From NCBI GenBank assembly GCA_037953625.1, contig CM075654.1:52273001-52337000 (forward strand): 64,000 bases of DNA. Direction: 5' to 3'. The first letter of the stretch is position 1, and every line of letters starts with the position of its first letter. A program made the position numbers and the translations under genes. The DNA is from Crotalaria pallida (taxonomy: Eukaryota > Streptophyta > Magnoliopsida > Fabales > Fabaceae). This document shows, piece by piece, positions 45,563-59,016 of this stretch. Under the pieces are notes generated by a model. That model was not told where the DNA came from and made no database searches. It worked only from the letters and a program-made list of their open reading frames with translations.

Positions 45563-45766
45563 ATGGCTCGCTATCTAACTTGCATCGAGTTACGTCCACT
45601 CCCTAGTGGAGTGTGGTACTACGAGGACCACAGAGCTACTTATGAGGAAGAGGTAGAGTTGACACTCCATCACCCTAACCCTTTGGCTCGTGTTCGTCCT
45701 CATAGGTTCCACATCCCTATCATCTATGTAATACCTACAATTTCCTCAATTACTTTCTGTATTTAA
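45563..45766 (+). other. Small open frame in LTR-derived DNA, unrecognised
   Basis: It encodes 67 residues starting MARYLTCIELRPLPSGVWYY and containing an acidic run EEEVELT. I do not recognise the family. It lies in the part of the Gypsy-like LTR that resumes after the solo LTR, directly after a pyrimidine-rich CCCTTTTTAG acceptor-like site. Amino-acid composition looks more protein-like than that of chance frames nearby, but no function can be given. Confidence 0.25.
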
Positions 45767-45980
45767 AAATGAAATAGAAATTATTTATTTGATTTGTTGG
45801 TTGGAATTTTATTCCCATAATTTAATTAAATTAATGTTTGATTTGATTTTTTCATGAATTTATTAATTTGTGAGTTTTTGTATTTTTATTTATTTTTTTA
45901 AAAACCGTGGGGATTATATTTATTTTATTTAAATTAGATTTTTATTTTTTACTTCCTTTAAAGTGGAGAAGGAAAATTTT

Positions 45981-48900
45981 ATTCCCTCTCATATGTGTTG
46001 TACGGTCATGACCTAGAGGAGGAAGAAAAATTTTAAGCTTACCATACAAGTTAAGTGAGGAGATGTATTTTGAGCCAAAATTCAAATTCAAAATGCCTTA
46101 ATTATTTGTCTTCTCCATGAAACATCTTTTAGACAAAGCATTAATGACCCTATTAATTATGTCTCCCACTAAGCTAAGTGTCATAAAACCTCACCTAACC
46201 AAAAATTGCAAACAAGCCCCTAAAGTCTCTTAACTTTATTCGACCCCCCATTTTAAGTCTTGTACCCCAACCTAGTTTTTCTATAAATACCCCCCTAAAC
46301 TCTAAGACTCGTCCATTTGCTTCATGACTTAAGAACAAAAAAAAAAAAGAGAAGTGAGAAGAAGAGGAAGAACCCGAGGGAGGAATAAAGGATAAGAGGA
46401 AGAAAAAGCTTGGATTTTTGTTGCTCGTTCTTGTTCTTCGGTCTAGGTATCAAGTTCTTAGCTTGTTTTCTTCTCTTTTTCTTCTTTGTTTTTCGGTTTT
46501 CTTTAAGCTCCATGAAGGTTGTTTTTGTTTCATGATCTTGAGCTTATGCATGTTGATTCTTTCTATTCCTTATGCTTTTTATACTTATTTCTACTTGGAT
46601 TGAAGATTAAAAACAAAAAAATGAACATGCACCATGTTTGATGATGCTCACGGTTTTAGTCCCTTTATGCTTGAAATAATTTTTGATCTTTGATTTGTGT
46701 TTTTATGCTTGATTAAGAGTTGATTTATGATGTTCATGAACTATGAGTTGTTGACTTGCACAAATTTTTATCTTTTCCCTCTTGCATGTCACGGTTAGGG
46801 TTTGGATTTGGGAGAAATGAGATTATTTTCTTATGCATGTAATTGATCCTTGATTCTTGCTATTTATTTGTGTATTTTCAGTTTCTATATGAAAATGCAT
46901 GATTAAATGAAATTTTTGCCATGATGTATTTATTTAGGGTCATACGGTTTTGACCTAAATTACATGCATGTGTGTTTAATAAATTTGGATACATGATTTT
47001 TGTGCAAGAATGTGTATAATCTATGTATATGCATGTGTTTATTTGATAAAAAAAATGTATGCTCACATGTTTATGTATATATGTACATTCGGCCAAGACA
47101 TGAGAAAAAAATGAATGAATGATTTTGTTTGGTAAAAAGTTTAAGTTTTTAATCTTGCATGCATGTATATTCGGCCTAATCATGAAAATGTAAATAAATA
47201 ATTTTGTTTGATGAAGTTTTGTGCCTTGGTTTATATATGTGTGTGTTTCGGCCAAGCAAGAAAGAAAGGGTAAATGGTTTTGTTTCATGAAAACGAAATT
47301 AGTGTTTGAATGCTTGAATTGGATCATGATGATTTAAGTGTTTATGTTTGTAATTTTTAGCTTATTTTCTTTTGATCCATTCGGCCATGCATGTGTTTTG
47401 GATGAAATGATTTTTATCCTTTGAAAATAAAATTGTGTTTAAGTGCATGCCATGAATCATGTTGAATTAAGTGCTTAAATTTGTGATTTTTTAGCTCATT
47501 TGTTCTTGATTTAATTCGGCCAAGCATTGTAAATGTACTTAGGGAATTTTGTTTCAGGAAAATAAAGTTGCATGTTGGTTCTTGAAGTTGATTAAGTTGT
47601 TTGAAGCAAAAAAAAAAAGCTATATGTCTTTGGCTTATTTCTTTGGTTTAATTCGGTTTTGTATGTGTATATGTTTAAGTGATTTTATTCTTTAGAAAGG
47701 AACTTGCATGCTAATACTTTGAATTGCTTAAGTTGGTTAAAGTGTTTAAAACTAGTAGGATTTGGTTTATTTTGGTTTGTGCAATTCGGTTTCTTATGTA
47801 TAAGTAGGTAAATATGAAAATGAAATTGTTTTAAAAGTGATTAGGTGTTGTATAAGTGATTTAGTGTTGGTTAAGTGATTATATGTTAGGATTTAATTGC
47901 AAACTGTTGTTTTGATGTTTTAGGGATTGTTAGAAAAATTTATGAATGTTGTTTAGTCTTGATGCACAATTCGGCCAAGGTATGATTAGGAGTATAGGAA
48001 TTTATTTTGTTAAATGCTAATTGATATTTGAAAAGTGTATGACCTATATGAAGATAAAAGCTAAGTGTTTGATTTTGAAAAGGTTTGACTAAATGTGATG
48101 TTTGGTTAAGTGGTAAAGTATGTGACTTGATTTAGTGTATGTGTATGTATGTTTAATTGATTAAGAGCCTAACGAAATTATGTACTATGTGACTATGTGA
48201 TTTGATTTATCAAAATGTTGTTTGTCGTGTATGAGTTTGAAAAATGTTCGGGTATGTAAATAGCTTTGAAAATTAATTGATTTTAAGTTTGTTTGCTTTG
48301 ATTTATTTGGAATTGTTGGTGATGTTTAGTGGTTGTCCAAGTTTTATTTTTATCGATAAAGCTTGAATTTTAAAGTGTTAAAATGTTTGTTTTGTACTAA
48401 AGAACGACTTGAAGCGAAAAGTACTTTTACGTTGTTTTCGGGTTTTATTAAAGTGATTTTGAAAAACAATTCTTTTTTGTCCAGGATTGTTTTAGTGTGC
48501 TTTTCAATTTTAAAAATGTGTTCAAGTAGTTTAAAGTAAAACTTTTAAGTGGTATTTGATTTAGGAAAAAGCCGGAAGTGAAACGTGAATTTTTCGGTAT
48601 TTTCGGAGCTGTTTAGGGTGCTGTCCAAGGTGGACCAGCAGCCCCTATTTGCTTTTAAAATTTACTTGTTTATTATTTTCAATGTATTTTAAAGTATTTG
48701 AGTTATCGTTTTACTTCGAGACGATTAGGAGAAAAATAAATGTGTTTTCACTTTTCCCGAAAGAAATTATTTTAAGTTTTAAAGTTTTGAGCAAGTGATG
48801 AAAAACGAATAAGTTATTTGGAATTTTATATTAATACGTTATGTTTAATTTGAGAATATAAAGGTACTGTTCTCGAGTGTGATCGTGGAAATCGGAGTTT

Positions 48901-49222
48901 TGTGGATTCTCAGAGAGTTTCAGCTCGCAATCAAGGTGCGAATAATAGTTTATCTGAAATGTATGCCAATATGATATATACGGTTATTTATTTGAATTTG
49001 AGAATATGCAAATATTATGTCTGCTCACTGTTCATCCTATGTGTCAATTTCATATTGGTTCACGTATATATTGTTCGAGAGAGAAAGTGACACGTGTCAT
49101 CAACATATCGGTTCACATAGGATGAAAAGTGATCATGGGACCAAATTGACAGCGAAAAGAAACATAAGAGACCAATATGAAACCAAAAATAAGGTAAGAG
49201 ACCAATTTGAAATTGAAAAATA
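45981..49222 (+). other. LTR-like region with promoter and long non-coding leader
   Basis: A TATA box, TTCTATAAATACC, lies near 46278, followed by a purine-rich leader (46330-46410) and a possible splice donor TCTAG/GTATCAAG at 46445. The following 2.4 kb is non-coding and includes a degenerate array of ATTCGGCCAAG-type motifs. It looks like an LTR or leader of a Gypsy element, but neither end nor any domain was found. Confidence 0.35.
47085..47985. repeat. Degenerate array around TTCGGCCAAGCATG motifs
   Basis: The motif recurs at about 47088, 47168, 47247, 47380, 47513, 47650, 47784 and 47970, spaced roughly 80-190 bp. It is accompanied by GATTTTGTTT, TTGCATGC and TTGATTAAGT phrases. A decayed long-period repeat. 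Confidence 0.6.
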
Positions 49223-50768
49223 TGTTAGGAAATAGGATGCAACAAACGCAGCGGAAAAAAATAAATAAATAAATCCCATTTCCATCCAGGATCCATGTGA
49301 AAGCATGATTTGAGATAGGGAATTAAATTACCTTTTGCAGTGAAGAGGAGACCAACGAATCTTATCACGAACGCTTCGTCAATCACGAGCACATCAATGT
49401 GTTGTGCCTCTATTGGTATCCACACGAACAAATTCCCAGTTGGAGTCACGTCTCTCTTCTCAATGCTAGTAGAGAAGAGAAAGTCTGTGTCTCACTCACT
49501 CTCTGATATGACGGCTAGGGTTGCCGTTCTGTGTCTCACACATCCCCCTTTCTCCTAAAGCTAATAATATTATATTTATAATATTATCAGACCAACTGGT
49601 TGGGCTTTTAGGAGATAAATTCAAATTCTATCTTATATGTAGAAGATAAAATCAAATTTATATCTTATACATAAAGATAAAACGAATTATATCTTAATCA
49701 TATCAGAAAGATTTAATTTTATAAAAATACAACTATTGTATTTTTTATCAAATGTAATATCTCCAATTTTATCTGCTCTTAGTGTGTGACCCTATAGGTT
49801 CCTGTAACGTTGGCAGTAATGTTAAAATCACATTTTAACTTTACAAGCAATGAGCGGTATCTAGCAACACATCATTGCTACCCAAGTGACAGGAATGTTT
49901 GTGATTTGACTAAACCTTTTACTGTGACCAATGAACATGTGTAAGTTTATTCCCTTTGTCCAAATATCATAGTTACACTCATGGCATGGAACGTGTCACC
50001 CATGAATAGTGTAACCTATGGTTTCTTGATCCCTGAGTAGACGTGTCTAAACAAGTCTCTACAATATCTCATATTGACTGTCTTGAGTATGGCCATACAT
50101 TTCACCGTCTCACTCAATCAAGGGGCCCAGAGATATAATTCCTATTAATAAGGAAGGACAAATCCCATCTACGTCACTCACATCCCTCTACATGATTTGT
50201 CATATACCCGACTACAACCGTTATGATCACCTGGTTAAAGATGACGTTTGATTGCGTGAAAGCATATAATTCCTCATGTTGGGAACCGTAGCGACTTCAG
50301 GTCGAAGGATCATGTACACCATTGTCACTATGAGAATCGCTTATGACACTCACTTAATAACCCATGTAGCATTCTCATGGCGGGTCAATCCAGTACACAA
50401 TTGTCCCAATGTGTACTTATGTGAAGACTTGATATCCCATATCCATGACCGGTGAGATACAGTCATCAGTCTGCCACATACTAGTCTCGATGTATTATAG
50501 TTGTCCTTATTAACTATAATACTCGACTAGGGAATCTTTAAGGATAATTATCAATCAATAAGATCTCACTATCAAGTCATGTACTTGATATTCTTATGAC
50601 ATTGAACTTATAATCCTAAGGACTTTATTACATCTATTTTAATTAAACAATTAAAGCATAAATATAATAAATGAAATGCCTCATTATTATTAATAGTAAT
50701 AATCCATAAACATGAAATAAGTACAAGTAAAAGAGAAAATACGATTGCTACTAGGGCACTCTCCAACA
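49223..50768 (-). repeat. Copia LTR, left copy, 1,546 bp
   Basis: It starts TGTTAGGAAATAGGATGC and ends GCACTCTCCAACA. It is nearly identical to 56251-57792, with about two dozen differences by eye. The minus strand next to it, CAAGTGGGAGAT, is a polypurine tract. Confidence 0.9.
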
Positions 50769-50782
50769 ATCTCCCACTTGCA

Positions 50783-53700
50783 CTAGTGCCAATCGTTCAT
50801 GTATCTAATACCATAGGCCCTAACATGTCCCACATGCTTTTTTATGGCAAGGGGTTTAGTCAGTGGATCAGCAATATTATCATCTGTTGAAACTCTGCAT
50901 ATCTTCACATCTCCTCTGTCAATTATCTCTCGAATGATGTGAAAACGCCGAAGTATATGTTTGGATTTCTGGTGAGATCTCGGTTCCTTAGCTTGCGCAA
51001 TGGCTCCATTGTTTCACAATAGAGGTCCACTGGAAACTCAATACTAGGAACAACATCAAGTTCAGTTATGAACTTCTTAATCCAAACCGCTTCCTTTGCT
51101 GCTTCTGATGCAGCTATATACTCAGCTTCTGTTGTAGAATCGGCTACAGTCTCTTGCTTTGAATTCTTCCAGCATATAGCCCCCCATTCAAACAAAATAC
51201 AAATCCAGATTGTGATCTGAAATTGTCCTTATCAGTCTGGAAGCTAGCGTCGGTGTAACCCTTTACAACCAGCTCATCTTCACCTCCATATACCAAGAAA
51301 GCATCCTTAGTTCTTCTTAAGTACTTTAGGATATTCTTGACTGCTGTCCAGTGACCTTCACCTGGATCTGACTGGTATCTGCTCGTCATGCTCAAAGCAT
51401 ACGAAACATCAAGTCGAGTACATATCATGGCATACATGATAGATCCAATTGCAGATGCATATGGAATTCTATCCATGCGTTCCCTTTCTTCCTTAGTCGA
51501 AGGACACTGTTCCTTTGACAAGGTTATACCATGTGACATTGGCAAAGATCCCCTTTTGGAATCCTACATGTTGAACCGTTTCAACACTTTGTCTATGTAC
51601 GAACTTTGACTTAGGCCAAGCAATCTCCTTGATCTATCTCTATAAATCTTGATGCCTAATATATAGGTTGTTTCACCCAAATCCTTCATAGAAAAGCAAT
51701 TCCCTAACCAAGTCTTAACATACTGTAAGGTAGGAATGTCATTCCCGATGAGTAGAATGTCATCCACATACAACACAAGAAAGACAATTGTGCTCCCACT
51801 AACCTTCTTATATACACAAGACTCTTCTTCGTTCTTGATGAAACCAAATTGTTTGATTGCATCATCGAATCGAATATTCCAACTCCTAGAAGCTTGTTTC
51901 AATCCATAAATGGATCGTTGCAGCTTACAAACCTTTCCAGCATGCTTTGGATCAACAAAACCTTCAGGCTGTGTCATATACACATCCTCTAAAAGATTTC
52001 CATTAAGGAAAGCAGTTTTGACATCCATCTGCCAGATTTCATAATCATGAAATGCTGCAATAGCAAGCAAGATCCTAATGGATTTAAGCATGGCAACTGG
52101 TGAAAAAGTTTCATCATAGTCAATACCATGAACTTGTTTGAAACCTTTAGCAACCAATCGTCCTTTAAAGGTATGTACATTACCATCCATGTCAGTCTTC
52201 TTCTTGAAAACCCATTTGCACCCAATTGGTTTTACCCCATTAGGTAGATCAACCAAGATCCAAACTTGGTTGGTGTGCATGGACTCCATCTCAGATCTCA
52301 TGGCTTGAAGCCATTTCTCAGAGTCAGGGCTGTTTATAGCCTCTTGGTAAGTAGTAGGTTCATCTTGATCAAAAATCATAATGTCATCCTCTTGAGTCAA
52401 GAGAAATCCATATCTCTCTGGCTGAAGAGGAATCCTACTTGACCTACGCAAAACTTGTGTAACTTGAGCAGGTTGTACATCCACAACATCTTGTGGAACT
52501 TGCTCAACATCCATCGCTTGGTCTTGGCTACTTTGGGATTCTTGAATCTCATCAAGATCTATTTTCCTCCCACTATTTCCTTTAGAGAGAAATTCTCTTT
52601 CAAGAAACACGCCTGTGCGAGCGACAAACACTTTGCCTTCTGTGGGATTGTAGAAATAGTATCCCTTAGTTTCTTTGGGATATCCTACAAAGTAGCATTT
52701 GTCAGATTTGGGACTAAGTTTATCAGAAAGTAGACGTTTCACATAAACATCACAACCCCAAATCCTGAGAAAAGACATACTAGGACGCCTCCCAGTCCAT
52801 ATCTCATATGGTGTCTTTTCAACCGCTTTCGGTGGAGATCGGTTAAGTGTAAAAGCAGCTGTAAGCAGAGCATGTCCCCAAAAAGAGATAGGAAGGTCCG
52901 ATTGACTCATCATACACCTAACCATGTCCAACAAGGTTCGGTTTCTCCTTTCTGAAACACCATTCCACTGGGGCGTTCCAGGAGGAGTGAGTTGAGATAC
53001 TATACCACACTCTTTTAGATAGTCATCGAACTCTTGCCTAAGGTATTCACCACCTCGATCAGATCAAAGGGCTTTAATACTTTTGCCAAGTTGATTTTGT
53101 ACTTCATTCTTGAATTCCTTGAACTTTTCAAAGGTTTCATGTTTGTATTTCATCAGATATACATACCAATATCTACTAAAATCATCAGTAAATGTGACGA
53201 AGTACGAGTAACCTCCTCTAGCATTTGAACTCATAGGCCCACATACATCTGTATGTATGAGTCCCAAAAGTTCATTAGCCCGTTCACTGCTGCCAGTAAA
53301 TGGGCCCTTTGTCATCTTGCCCAACAAACAAGACTCACATGTCTCATAAGATTCAAAATCAAATGAGTCTAAGAATCCATCTTTATGAAGCTTAGAAATG
53401 CGTTTCTCATTTATATGGCCCAAACGATAATGCCAAAGAAAAGTTTGGTTTGTATCATTTGATTTAAACCTTTTAGCATTAATGTTATAGACTGGATGAT
53501 CAAGATCTAACAAATAAAGACCATTTATTAATTGTGCACTACTATAAAATATCTCATTCAAATAAATGGAACAACACTTGTTCCTTATTGAAAACGAAAA
53601 ACCTACTTTGTCTAAACATGAAACTGAAATAATATTCCTACGAATAGCAGGTACACAATAAACATCCTCTAGTTCTAAAACTAATCCACTAGGTAAGGTT

Positions 53701-54728
53701 AAACTACAAGTTCCAACAGCAATGGCGGCAACTCTTGCTCCATTTCCAACTCGCAGTTCGACCTCACCTTTAGCTAATCTTCTACTCCTTTTTAGATCCT
53801 GCACATTAACACAAATGTGAGATCCACATCCAGTATCTAATACCCATGATGTTGAAGCAGAAAAATTAACTTCTATAACAAAAATACCTGAAGAAGAGTC
53901 TCCACTTTTCTTCATTTCAATCTCTTTAAGGTACTGTGGGAAATTCCTCTTCCAATGTCCCTTCTTTTTGCAATGGAAGCACTCTCCCTCTTTAGACACC
54001 CCACCCTTAGGCTTAAGAGCCTTAGCTACATTAGCTTTGCCCTTACCCTTAGGTTTTTCGGCTTTCCCTTTGGCCTTACCTTTGCCCTTCTCATCTTGAA
54101 CCAACAAGACAGTTTTTCCCTTGTTGATATCATGCTCAGCAGTTTTCAACTTCCCTAACAATTCAGTTAGAGTGCTGTCAATGTTGTTCATGTTGTAATT
54201 CATGACAAACTGACTAAAGCTCTGTGGTAAGGAATGCAGAACTAAGTCAACGGCCAACTCTTGACCTAGTGGAAAACCCAACCTCTCAATATTCTCAATA
54301 TAACCAATCATTTTGATAACATGATGGCTGACTGGGCTTCCCTCTGTCATCTTACAAGTGAAAAGGGACTTTGTGGCCTCAAAACGCTCATGCCTTGCTT
54401 GCTCTTGATAGAGCTCCTTCAGGTGTACGATCATATCGTACGCACTCATGTTCTCATGAACTTTCTGAAGCTCAGAGGTCATGGTGACAAGCATGAGAGT
54501 TCCAACCTCCAATGCATCATCTTGATGCCTTCGGAAAGCATTCCGCTCAGCAGCCGGTGCATTAGCGGGGGGTGCTTCAGGGAGCGGTTGCTCTAGCACA
54601 TACAACTTTTTCTCATTCCTAAGGACAATCCTTAGGTTTCGATACCAGTCCAGGAAATTAATTCCCGTCAGTTTGTCCTTCTCAAGGACCGATCGCAGTG
54701 ATAAGTTATTTGAATTGTTTGAAGCCAT
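50783..54728 (-). pseudogene. Copia gag-pol polyprotein, nearly intact but broken
   Basis: A single minus-strand frame from ATG 54728 carries in order: gag (start MASNNSNNLSLRSVL); zinc knuckle CFHCKKKGHWKRNF, whose last cysteine is Phe; protease WVLDTGCGSHIC; the integrase zinc region LWHYRLGH...CESCLLGK; the integrase core (HTDVCGP...); RT with YVDDILLIGN; and RNase H (YTDASFQTD, TTEAEYIAASEAAKE). It has a TGA at 53064-53066 before SDRGGEY, where the family usually has a basic residue, and a TAG at 51564-51566. There are also 1-bp losses near 51183 and 51016, seen by comparison with the second pol copy at 57807. So it is probably inactive, though recently so. Confidence 0.9.
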
Positions 54729-56250
54729 GGTGATCTAACAACAAAATAAAAGCAGAATTAAAATCATGTTTATTAAATATTTAATAAGGACTTTCATTAA
54801 ATATTACTCCCACTATTTTCCTCAAATCAATAACCCTCAATATTGACTCGGAAAATCTCAGCGTAAGATTTTCTAGTGGGACCAAGATCCATATTTCATC
54901 TTATTATGAGTCAAACTTTAGCTGATCTCCCATAATTTGATTATTTAGGTAGGGAACCCTTTCCCAATCACATCTCATGTGACTCTTGGATCAATTGGGT
55001 GAATAACATTTATTCAAAATTAACTTATTAATTTATACCCAATTCTTTTGCCTATAGATCTTCAATCCTATTGAACCATCCATTTAAGTTAGACCCAATG
55101 GTTGACATTACGAATATTACATTTATTCCTTCGCGTCTGACCAATGTAGATAAACGTACTCTACTTTAGCAGACCCACATTCAAAACGACATCAATCAAG
55201 ACGAGTGTCAAGCATTGGAAGACATATAACTTAATATTTCAGTTTGAGGGGTTTTATATTTAAGTGATCTCAACTATTTTATCTTACATTAACATACATT
55301 ATAACGATAACATGCATCACATACATACTATAATTATAAAATACATGATATGGTCATGGCCTAGAAAAACTAATTCACCCAAGCCAATGAGTGAATTAAT
55401 ACAAAGATCCTAAACGCATAGCTTCTTCTCCAAGAGTATTCCTTGAATGTATGCACCGGTCCTTCTCCAAGAGCCTTCCTTAAATCTCCTTTCCTTTTTC
55501 ATCTTCAAGTCTTTCGCAATTTTAATAAAAAATATTACAAATAGAAACCTCGTTTATGAGGGGATTTAGACGAGAAAAGAAATACATATTGAATATAGAG
55601 AGAGGCACGACACGCAGGCCGTATTTAAAAATAAACCAAAAGAAAATAAAACATATACAAGGCGCGAAACGATCTAAGAGACCATGACCATTCACCATAC
55701 AACAAACAACATATTAAATAAAATACATTATTATTTTATTAAAAATTATGTTTGTTACGAATTAAAAAAAATATATTTTATCAACTCTTGATAAAATAAT
55801 AAGTATCAACTCTTGATTAATAAAAAAAATAAAAAAAAAAAAAAACAAAACGTATCACGCGGCGCAATCATACAATTCATGTAAATCAAATTCCAATTGT
55901 GCCAACGGTGAATTCTTATCACCGTTCCAATCAGAAGCGTGACGTACATAGACACCAATAGTGAATTCTCAATTCATTTGATAAGTTTATGCGGCACAAT
56001 ACTTGATACTAACTTAACAATTGATATACACGGCCAATTGATTCATGCGCCAAATTGATTCATGCGCCAAACTAATTCACTCTTATATCTTTGCACAATT
56101 CATGCGGCCAATTCCAATTGATTCATGCGGCAGCCAATTGCAGGTTTTTTTTTTTTTTTTTAATTTTCGATTAATCGCATATTATAATCATATTAAAACA
56201 TGTTTAATCAAAAATAATCAAATCATGGTTTCACAAGTGGCTTTGATACT
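54729..56250 (-). other. Copia 5' leader with primer-binding site
   Basis: Between gag and the right LTR on the minus strand. GTATCAAAGCCAC directly after the LTR end (about 56236-56250) resembles the initiator Met-tRNA primer site TATCAGAGCC with one change. Short direct repeats of AATTGATTCATGCG lie at 56037-56135. Confidence 0.6.
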
Positions 56251-57792
56251 GTTAGGAAATAGGATGCGACAAACGCAGCGGAAAAAAATAAATAAATAAA
56301 TCCTATTTCCGTCCAGGATCCATGTGAAAGCATGATTTGAGATAGGGAATTAAATTACCTTTTGCAGTGAAGAGGAGACCAACGAATCTTATCACGAACG
56401 CTTCGTCAATCACGAGCACATCAATGTGTTGTGCCTCTATTGGTATCCACACGAACAAATTCCCAGTTGGAGTCACGTCTCTCTTCTCAATGCTAGTAGA
56501 GAAGAGAAAGTTTGTGTATCATTCACTCTCTGATATGACGGCTAGGGTTGTCGTTATGTGTCTCGCACATCCTCTTTCTCCTAAAGCTAATAATATTATA
56601 TTTATAATATTATCAGACCAACTGGTTGGGCTTTTAGGAGATAAATTCAAATTTTATCTTATATGTAGAAGATAAAATCAAATTTATATCTTATACATAA
56701 AGATAAAACGAATCATATCTTAATCATATCAGAAAGATTTCATTTTATAAAAATACAACTATTGTATTTTTATCAAATGTAATATCTCCAATTTTATCTG
56801 CTCTTAGTGTGTGACCCTATAGGTTCCTGTAACGTTGGCAGTAATGTTAAAATCACATTTTAACTTTACAAGCAATGAGCGGTATCTAGCAACACATCAT
56901 TGCTACCCAAGTGACAGGAATGTCTGTGATTTGACTAAACCTTTTACTGTGACCAATGAACATGTGTAAGTTTATTCCCTTTGTCCAAATATCATAGTTA
57001 CACTCATGGCATGGAACGTGTCACCCATGAATAGTGTAACCTATGGTTTCTTGATCCCTGAGTAGACGCGTCTAAACAAGTCTCGTCAATATCTCATATT
57101 GACTGTCTTGAGTATGGCCATACATTTCACCATCTCACTCAATCAAGGGGCCCAGAGATATAATTCCTATTAATAAGGAAGGACAAATCCCATCTACGTC
57201 ACTCACATCCCTCTACATGATTTGTCATATACCCGACTACAACCGTTATGATCACCTGGTTAAAGATGACGTTTGATTGCGTGAAAGCATATAATTTCTC
57301 ATGTTGGGACCGTAGCGACTTCAGGTCGAAGGACCATGTACACCATTGTCACTATGAGAATCGCTTATGACACTCACTTAATAACCCATGTAGCATTCTC
57401 ATGGCGGGTCAATCCAGTACACAATTGTCCCAATGTGTACTTATGTGAAGACTTGATATCCCATATCCATGACCGGTGAGATACAGTCATCAGTCTGCCA
57501 CATACTAGTCTCGATGTATTATAGTTGTCCTTATTAACTATAATACTCGACTAGGGAATCTTTAAGGATAATTATCAATCAATAAGATCTCACTATCAAG
57601 TCATGTACTTGATATTCTTATGACATTGAACTTATAATCCTAAGGACTTTATTACATCTATTTTAATTAAACAATTAAAGCATAAATATAATAAATGAAA
57701 TGCCTCATTATTATTAATAGTAATAATCCATAAACATGAAATAAGTACAAGTAAAAGAGAAAATACGATTGCCACTAGGGCACTCTCCAACA
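56251..57792 (-). repeat. Copia LTR, right copy, 1,542 bp
   Basis: Same ends and body as 49223-50768. Its outer side is followed not by flanking DNA but by another polypurine tract and another pol 3' region, so this LTR is shared between two partial elements. Confidence 0.9.
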
Positions 57793-57806
57793 ATCTCCCA
57801 CTTGCA

Positions 57807-59016
57807 CTAGTGCCAATCGTTCATGTATCTAATACCATAAGCCCTAACATGTCCCTCATGCTTTTTTATGGCAAGGGGTTTAGTCAGTGGATCAGCAATA
57901 TTATCATCTGTTGAAACTCTGCATATCTTCACATCTCCTCTTTCAATTATCTCTCGAATGATGTGAAAACGCCGAAGTATATGTTTGGATTTCTGGTGAG
58001 ATCTCGGTTCCTTAGCTTGCGCAATGGCTCCATTGTTGTCACAATAGAGGTCCACTGGAAACTCAATACTAGGAACAACATCAAGTTCAGTTATGAACTT
58101 CTTAATCCAAACCGTTTCCTTTGCTGCTTCTGATGCAGCTATATACTCAGCTTCTGTTGTAGAATCGGCTACAGTCTCTTGCTTTGAACTCTTCCAGCAT
58201 ATAGCCCCACCATTCAAACAAAATACAAATCCAGATTGTGATCTGAAATTGTCCTTATCAGTCTGGAAGCTAGCGTCGGTGTAACCCTTTACAACCAGCT
58301 CATCTTCACCTCCATATACCAAGAAAGCATCCTTAGTTCTTCTTAAGTACTTTAGGATATTCTTGACTGCTGTCCAGTGACCTTCACCTGGATCTGACTG
58401 GTATCTGCTCGTCATGCTCAAAGCATACGAAACATCAAGTCGAGTACATATCATGGCATACATGATAGATCCAATTGCAGATGCATATGGAATTCTATCC
58501 ATGTGCTCCTTTTCTTCCTTAGTCGAAGGACACTGTTCCTTTGACAAGGTTATACCATGTGACATTGGCAAAGATCCCCTTTTGGAATCCTGCATGTTGA
58601 ACCGTTTCAACACTTTGTCTATGTACGAACTTTGACTTAGGCCAAGCAATCTCCTTGATCTATCTCTATAAATCTTGATGCCTAATATATAGGTTGCTTC
58701 ACCCAAATCCTTCATAGAAAAGCAATTCCCTAACCAAGTCTTAACAGACTGTAAGGTAGGAATGTCATTCCCGATGAGTAGTATGTCATCCACATACAAC
58801 ACAAGAAAGACAATTGCGCTCCCACTAACCTTCTTATATACACAAGACTCTTCTTCGTTCTTGATGAAACCAAATTGTTTGATTGCATCATCGAATCGAA
58901 TATTCCAACTCCTAGAAGCTTGTTTCAATCCATAAATGGATCGTTGCAGCTTACAAACCTTTCCAGCATGCTTTGGATCAACAAAACCTTCAGGCTGTGT
59001 CATATACACATCCTCT
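57807..59016 (-). pseudogene. Second, truncated Copia pol (RT C-half and RNase H)
   Basis: Minus-strand frame of about 400 residues from LEDVYMTQPEGFVDPK through YVDDILLIGN, the RNase H motifs and a C-terminal YGIRYMNDWH stop. It matches the first copy at about 50783-52000 and lacks the frame breaks seen there. It is cut at 59016, where DNA of another Copia family in opposite orientation begins; the upstream RT, integrase and gag are missing. Confidence 0.9.

Larger units (their letters stand above)
40402..45980 (+). mobile_element. Gypsy-like LTR or LTR-element piece, interrupted by a solo LTR
   Basis: It begins TGTAACACCCCTAATTTCGT. A TATA box, GTATATAAGC, lies at about 40826-40835, followed by a leader. 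Palindrome CGTGGTAATCGATTACCACG is at 40661-40680, and more GGTAATCGATTACC-type motifs are at 41749-41855. The 3-kb solo LTR at 42394-45385 splits it, and its sequence resumes at 45391. The right end was not found; the given end is nominal. Confidence 0.5.

Noticed and set aside
46878..47327. 149-codon minus-strand open frame
   Set aside because: It coincides with the degenerate TTCGGCCAAG array and has no recognisable motif; composition reflects AT-rich DNA.
49223..57792. A simple full-length Copia with host flanks on both sides
   Set aside because: The DNA right of the second LTR is polypurine tract plus pol of the same family, not a target duplication, so the tandem arrangement fits better.
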